Assembly: GCA_001801825.1 (NCBI GenBank)
Contig: MGYR01000062.1
Coordinates: 1-8,119, forward strand
DNA from: Gammaproteobacteria bacterium RIFCSPLOWO2_02_FULL_56_15
Lineage (GTDB): Bacteria; Pseudomonadota; Gammaproteobacteria; Eutrophobiales; Eutrophobiaceae
Reading direction: 5' to 3'
Length of the DNA: 8,119 nucleotides
A model generated the notes under the pieces. It searched no databases and had not been told where the DNA came from. It saw only the letters and a program-made list of their open reading frames with translations. Shown in pieces: positions 5,753-8,119 of this stretch (position 1 is its first letter; each line of letters begins with the position of its first letter). The translations under genes and the position numbers were made by a program.

Positions 5753-6865
5753 GTGTTGGTTTTGAATGTCGTTGGCGCCCGCCCCAACTTCATGAAAATC
5801 GCTCCGGTGGTGGAAGCCATGCGAGCGGCTGGTTTACCCCAATATCTGGTGCACACCGGGCAGCACTATGATGAGAAAATGTCGAGCCTGTTCTTCGAAG
5901 AGCTTGGCATTCCTGCACCGGATATCAATCTGGAGGTTGGCTCCGGCAGCCAAGCGGTGCAGACTGCCGAGGTACTCCGGCGCTTCGAGCCTGTGGTATT
6001 GGAGATGAGGCCGGACATGGTGGTTGTGGTGGGGGACGTGAACTCCACCATGGCCTGCACTCTGGTCGCCGTGAAGCTCGGGATTCCGGTTGCACACATT
6101 GAGGCGGGTCTGCGCAGCTTCGACCGCTCGATGCCGGAGGAGATCAACCGTCTCGTGACGGACTCCCTCTCCAATCTGCTGTTCGTGAGCGAGTCGAGCG
6201 GCCTCGATAACCTCCGCTCCGAAGGCGTGCCCGACGAGAAAGTGCACTTTGTGGGCAACGTCATGATTGACACGCTGCTACGGCACCGGGAATCCGCTAA
6301 CAGAAGCGACGTGCGTGCGCGGCTGGGAGTGGATTCCGGCCGCTGCTACGCGCTGGTGACGCTGCACCGGCCCTCCAACGTGGACAATCTCCCAAAGCTG
6401 GCCGGCCTTCTGCGCGCGCTCGATGAGCTTGCGCGTGAGTTGCCGGTCGTCTTCCCAATTCACCCGCGGACGCGAAAGAACGCGATAGAAGCCGGGCTGG
6501 AGCCAGAACTGGGCCGTCTGGTGACCACCGACCCGCTGGGTTATCTCGAGTTCCTCAATCTGATGAGTAACGCCCAAGTGGTCATCACGGATTCGGGCGG
6601 CGTGCAGGAAGAGACTACGGTCCTCGGGGTACCCTGCCTGACGGTTAGGGAAAACACGGAGCGCCCTGCGACGATTGCATGCGGCACAAACCGCCTGGTA
6701 GGGACCGACCCCGATGCGATGCTGCGAGCGGCTCGCGAAGCGCTGCATGGGCCGCGGCCCGAATCCAGGTTACCAGCCTTGTGGGACGGGAAAGCGGCGC
6801 GGCGAATCGTGGATGTTCTGATGCGCACGCTCTGCACCGACTACGCGCATGCCGCCGCTCGCTAG
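5753..6865 (+). CDS. wecB: UDP-N-acetylglucosamine 2-epimerase (non-hydrolysing)
   Basis: Interconverts UDP-GlcNAc and UDP-ManNAc in the cytoplasm, supplying ManNAc-derived sugars for surface glycans. The product is 370 aa, the usual full length. The family blocks appear in order: VGARPNFMKIAP (7-18, with R10 and K15), HTGQHYD, GDVNSTMA with D95, HIEAGLRSFDRSMPEEINR with E117 and E129, TLHRPSNVD with H205, FPIHPRT, TDSGGVQEE and RENTERP. R10, K15, D95 and E117 coincide with the E. coli WecB numbering of key residues; E129 and H205 correspond to E131 and H213. It starts with GTG at 5753, preceded by a strong GGAGGT (5741-5746) with 6-base spacing. It lies 92 bases after the deacetylase, outside the overlap chain, so it may be translated independently. 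Its TAG sits in a CTAG shared with the stop of the convergent small gene. Confidence 0.96.
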   Translation: MLVLNVVGARPNFMKIAPVVEAMRAAGLPQYLVHTGQHYDEKMSSLFFEELGIPAPDINLEVGSGSQAVQTAEVLRRFEPVVLEMRPDMVVVVGDVNSTMACTLVAVKLGIPVAHIEAGLRSFDRSMPEEINRLVTDSLSNLLFVSESSGLDNLRSEGVPDEKVHFVGNVMIDTLLRHRESANRSDVRARLGVDSGRCYALVTLHRPSNVDNLPKLAGLLRALDELARELPVVFPIHPRTRKNAIEAGLEPELGRLVTTDPLGYLEFLNLMSNAQVVITDSGGVQEETTVLGVPCLTVRENTERPATIACGTNRLVGTDPDAMLRAAREALHGPRPESRLPALWDGKAARRIVDVLMRTLCTDYAHAAAR

Positions 6866-7104
6866 TGTGCTAATTCTGTCGTGCTACTTCTTCGAAAGCT
6901 CGCCCTCGAAAGCTCGCCCTCAAAATGACTTTCAACTTCTTCACGACTCAGCGGGTTTCTTACTTTGGTCAATAGAACCGAATAGGCGACCTCGTTACCT
7001 GCAACCTGTGCAATGAGAAACGCGCTATCCTCCGTCACTTCCTGATTCACGAATTTCACCATTCTGCCGTCTGGAAGTGTTTTCACCCACTCGTCATATT
7101 GCAT
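6862..7104 (-). CDS. Small hypothetical protein with duplication-altered C-terminus
   Basis: Not recognised. The product is 80 aa, soluble-looking, with no membrane helix or signal peptide. It begins MQYDEWVKTLPDGRMVKF, has a mixed beta/alpha-type middle and an acidic N-P-L-S-R-E-E-V-E-S-H-F segment near the end. The start at 7104 is chosen because AGGAG (7117-7113 on the minus strand) lies 8 bases upstream. The frame is open to ATG 7152, immediately after the stop of the next minus-strand gene, but that start is less well supported. A perfect 14-bp tandem duplication (6892-6905 and 6906-6919) shifts the frame after residue 66. Without it the protein would end ELSKK at a TAG (6886-6884) after 68 aa. 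With it, a 14-residue Ser/Arg/Thr-rich tail is added and the stop falls on the wecB stop. It is co-directional with, and 48 bases downstream of, the TIGR03437 gene. Confidence 0.6.
   Translation of the reverse strand: MQYDEWVKTLPDGRMVKFVNQEVTEDSAFLIAQVAGNEVAYSVLLTKVRNPLSREEVESHFEGELSRASFRRSSTTELAH
6892..6919. repeat. Perfect 14-bp tandem direct repeat
   Basis: The unit TCGAAAGCTCGCCC occurs twice head to tail (6892-6905, 6906-6919) and is followed by TC and an A-run. Fourteen is not a multiple of three, so the second copy changes the reading frame of the minus-strand small gene that contains it. The copies are identical, which suggests a recent replication-slippage event. Confidence 0.9.
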
Positions 7105-7152
7105 TTTCGCTGCTCCTGGGCGAACCCCACATCTTGCCGCTCCGCTCTCCAT

Positions 7153-8119
7153 TTATTGAATCGCGACGGTGACGGTGTTGGAAGGCGCGCCGCCGCTGGT
7201 GAGCACCAATGGCACGGCATTCCCAGTAGGCGCGGTTAAGGGCACCTGGACGTTGACTTGGTACAGGCCGACGAATCCCGGAGCAAGGCCGGAGAAACTT
7301 ACATTCGCCAGAATGCCTCCCACGCGCACTTCGGGAGTCAAAACGGTTTCCGGCGGCGGGTAGGTAGCTGCATTTCCGGCTGCGACGAGGCTTTTTAACT
7401 CGCCTAGGCCCGTACAGAAAATTGAGATGTATTCGCCCGGGCGAGCCGGGGCTCTTTCGCTGACCGTGCGGAAATCGTCCGCGTGTAGAATTGCTCCCGG
7501 GCCGGTTCCCTGCTGGTTGGTCGTGAAGATTCCTGGAGCAGCGGCCGCGACGGTGATCGTCTGCCGAACACCGGATGAAGAGGGCGTCCGCACCTCCACC
7601 GTTACGCTTCCGGGCGGCAGTCCGAAGGGAACCTGCGCATTGATCTGGGTTGGCGAAACGTAGAACAGCGGGGCAGGAACGTTGTTGAAAGAAACCTGGA
7701 TGCCCAGCAAGGTCGTGGCTATGGGCACGCCCACAGCCGATTGTGTGCCGTCCGCCAGACCGGTTCCGAAGATGGAAACAATCGAACCCGGCGCGGTCCC
7801 GGAATTGGCTCGGAAGCTGGCGCCGTTGGCAACGGAGTTCGGCGGGGCATTCTCAATCATGTACACGTCTGAGTAATCCTGCGAATAGCCCAAGATGGAC
7901 TGCAGAGAAAAATTGCTGGCATATACCAAACGGGTGCCGTCACGGCTGGCCGTCAACTTCGGCTGGTAGTTGTAGCCGTTCAGCGGGCGGCTGTGGTGAT
8001 GCGCCAGCCGGCGGATTTCGCTGCCGTCCAGCTTGATCTGCAGCAGCTCATTTGTGTACGGGTACCAGCCGCTCGGGGGAATCACGTCGCTGGGGTTGTA
8101 GGTTTCCACAAACGCCCAG
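7153..8119 (-). CDS. Secreted propeller protein with TIGR03437 C-terminal domain (5' end outside window)
   Basis: The frame is open from the right edge (upstream codons W-A-F precede a GTG at 8109, which is therefore probably internal) to TAA at 7155-7153, giving the last 321 residues. The first ~95 residues look like TolB/PD40 propeller blades: LLQIKLDGSEIRRL, then TASRDGTRLVYASNFSLQ and Y-S-D-V-Y-M-I. The remaining ~225 residues match the Solibacter C-terminal domain: SVANGASF, PGSIVSIFGTGL, FYVSPTQINAQVP, a second G-E-Y-I-S-I-F-C-T-G-L-G half and YQVNVQVP, finishing in a beta-rich SNTVTVAIQ. It is presumably extracellular or surface attached, although export is inferred because the N-terminus is missing. 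This domain is the best taxonomic marker in the window. The propeller end is paralogous to the gene at 1-510 on the opposite strand. Confidence 0.9.
   Translation of the reverse strand, partial: WAFVETYNPSDVIPPSGWYPYTNELLQIKLDGSEIRRLAHHHSRPLNGYNYQPKLTASRDGTRLVYASNFSLQSILGYSQDYSDVYMIENAPPNSVANGASFRANSGTAPGSIVSIFGTGLADGTQSAVGVPIATTLLGIQVSFNNVPAPLFYVSPTQINAQVPFGLPPGSVTVEVRTPSSSGVRQTITVAAAAPGIFTTNQQGTGPGAILHADDFRTVSERAPARPGEYISIFCTGLGELKSLVAAGNAATYPPPETVLTPEVRVGGILANVSFSGLAPGFVGLYQVNVQVPLTAPTGNAVPLVLTSGGAPSNTVTVAIQ
7937..7962. repeat. Inverted near-identical copy of bases 58-83
   Basis: The reverse complement of 7937-7962 matches 58-83 at 24 of 26 bases. Both encode the P-K-(V/L)-T-A-S-R-D-G turn of the two paralogous propeller proteins. 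It is the most conserved core of a longer, weaker similarity (about 50 codons) between the two ends of the window. It is explained by gene duplication rather than by a mobile-element terminus. Confidence 0.8.

Noticed and set aside
5834..6273. Two minus-strand ORFs of about 135 codons
   Set aside because: Both are antisense to conserved wecB motifs and have no recognisable content.

Overview
The window looks like part of an Acidobacteriota chromosome, most probably a Solibacter/Bryobacter-type member. The main reason is the minus-strand gene at the right edge. Its C-terminal ~225 residues have the hallmarks of the 'Solibacter uncharacterized C-terminal domain' (TIGR03437): a start like SVANGASF, then SPTQINAQVP and, in the second half, YQVNVQVP. 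GC content is moderately high and the genes are tightly packed. No rRNA, tRNA, CRISPR array, transposase or phage gene was recognised.

Layout. (i) 1-510, plus strand: 3' end of a secreted modular protein, with the last blades of a TolB/PD40-like propeller followed by an Ig-like domain. (ii) 511-816: non-coding, with a bulged hairpin after the first gene, a candidate sigma70-type promoter (650-678) and a compact GC hairpin (781-800) just before the next gene. (iii) 817-5660, plus strand: a tightly coupled run encoding a membrane-anchored family 2 glycosyltransferase (GT2), a 52-codon ORF that looks like the detached last membrane segment of that GT2, a CelD/BcsL (FemAB-like) acetyltransferase, a DegT/DnrJ/EryC1-type PLP enzyme and a NodB-type polysaccharide deacetylase. 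Each junction is a stop-start overlap (ATGA three times, then TGATG). (iv) 5753-6865, plus strand: UDP-GlcNAc 2-epimerase (wecB), 92 bases downstream with its own strong Shine-Dalgarno. (v) 6862-7104, minus strand: a small unrecognised protein whose C-terminus has been rewritten by a 14-bp tandem duplication, so that its stop now shares a CTAG with the wecB stop. (vi) 7153-8119, minus strand: the 3' part of a second propeller-type protein, ending in a TIGR03437 domain.

How the genes fit together (inference). Genes iii-iv read as a cassette for an exopolysaccharide or surface glycan. WecB would supply UDP-ManNAc. The DegT-like enzyme would aminate a keto-sugar nucleotide. The GT2 would transfer or polymerise sugars at the inner membrane. 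The BcsL-like protein would acylate and the NodB protein deacetylate the sugars. No flippase, polymerase, exporter or exosortase is in the window, so the locus probably continues elsewhere or uses machinery encoded elsewhere.

The most notable structures are four. The glycosyltransferase is split in the region of its last transmembrane segment. The whole cassette is flanked by inverted, paralogous propeller genes that share about 50 residues but carry different C-terminal modules. The 14-bp tandem duplication changed the end of the small protein. The leader of the polysaccharide operon holds a short basic ORF and a hairpin.
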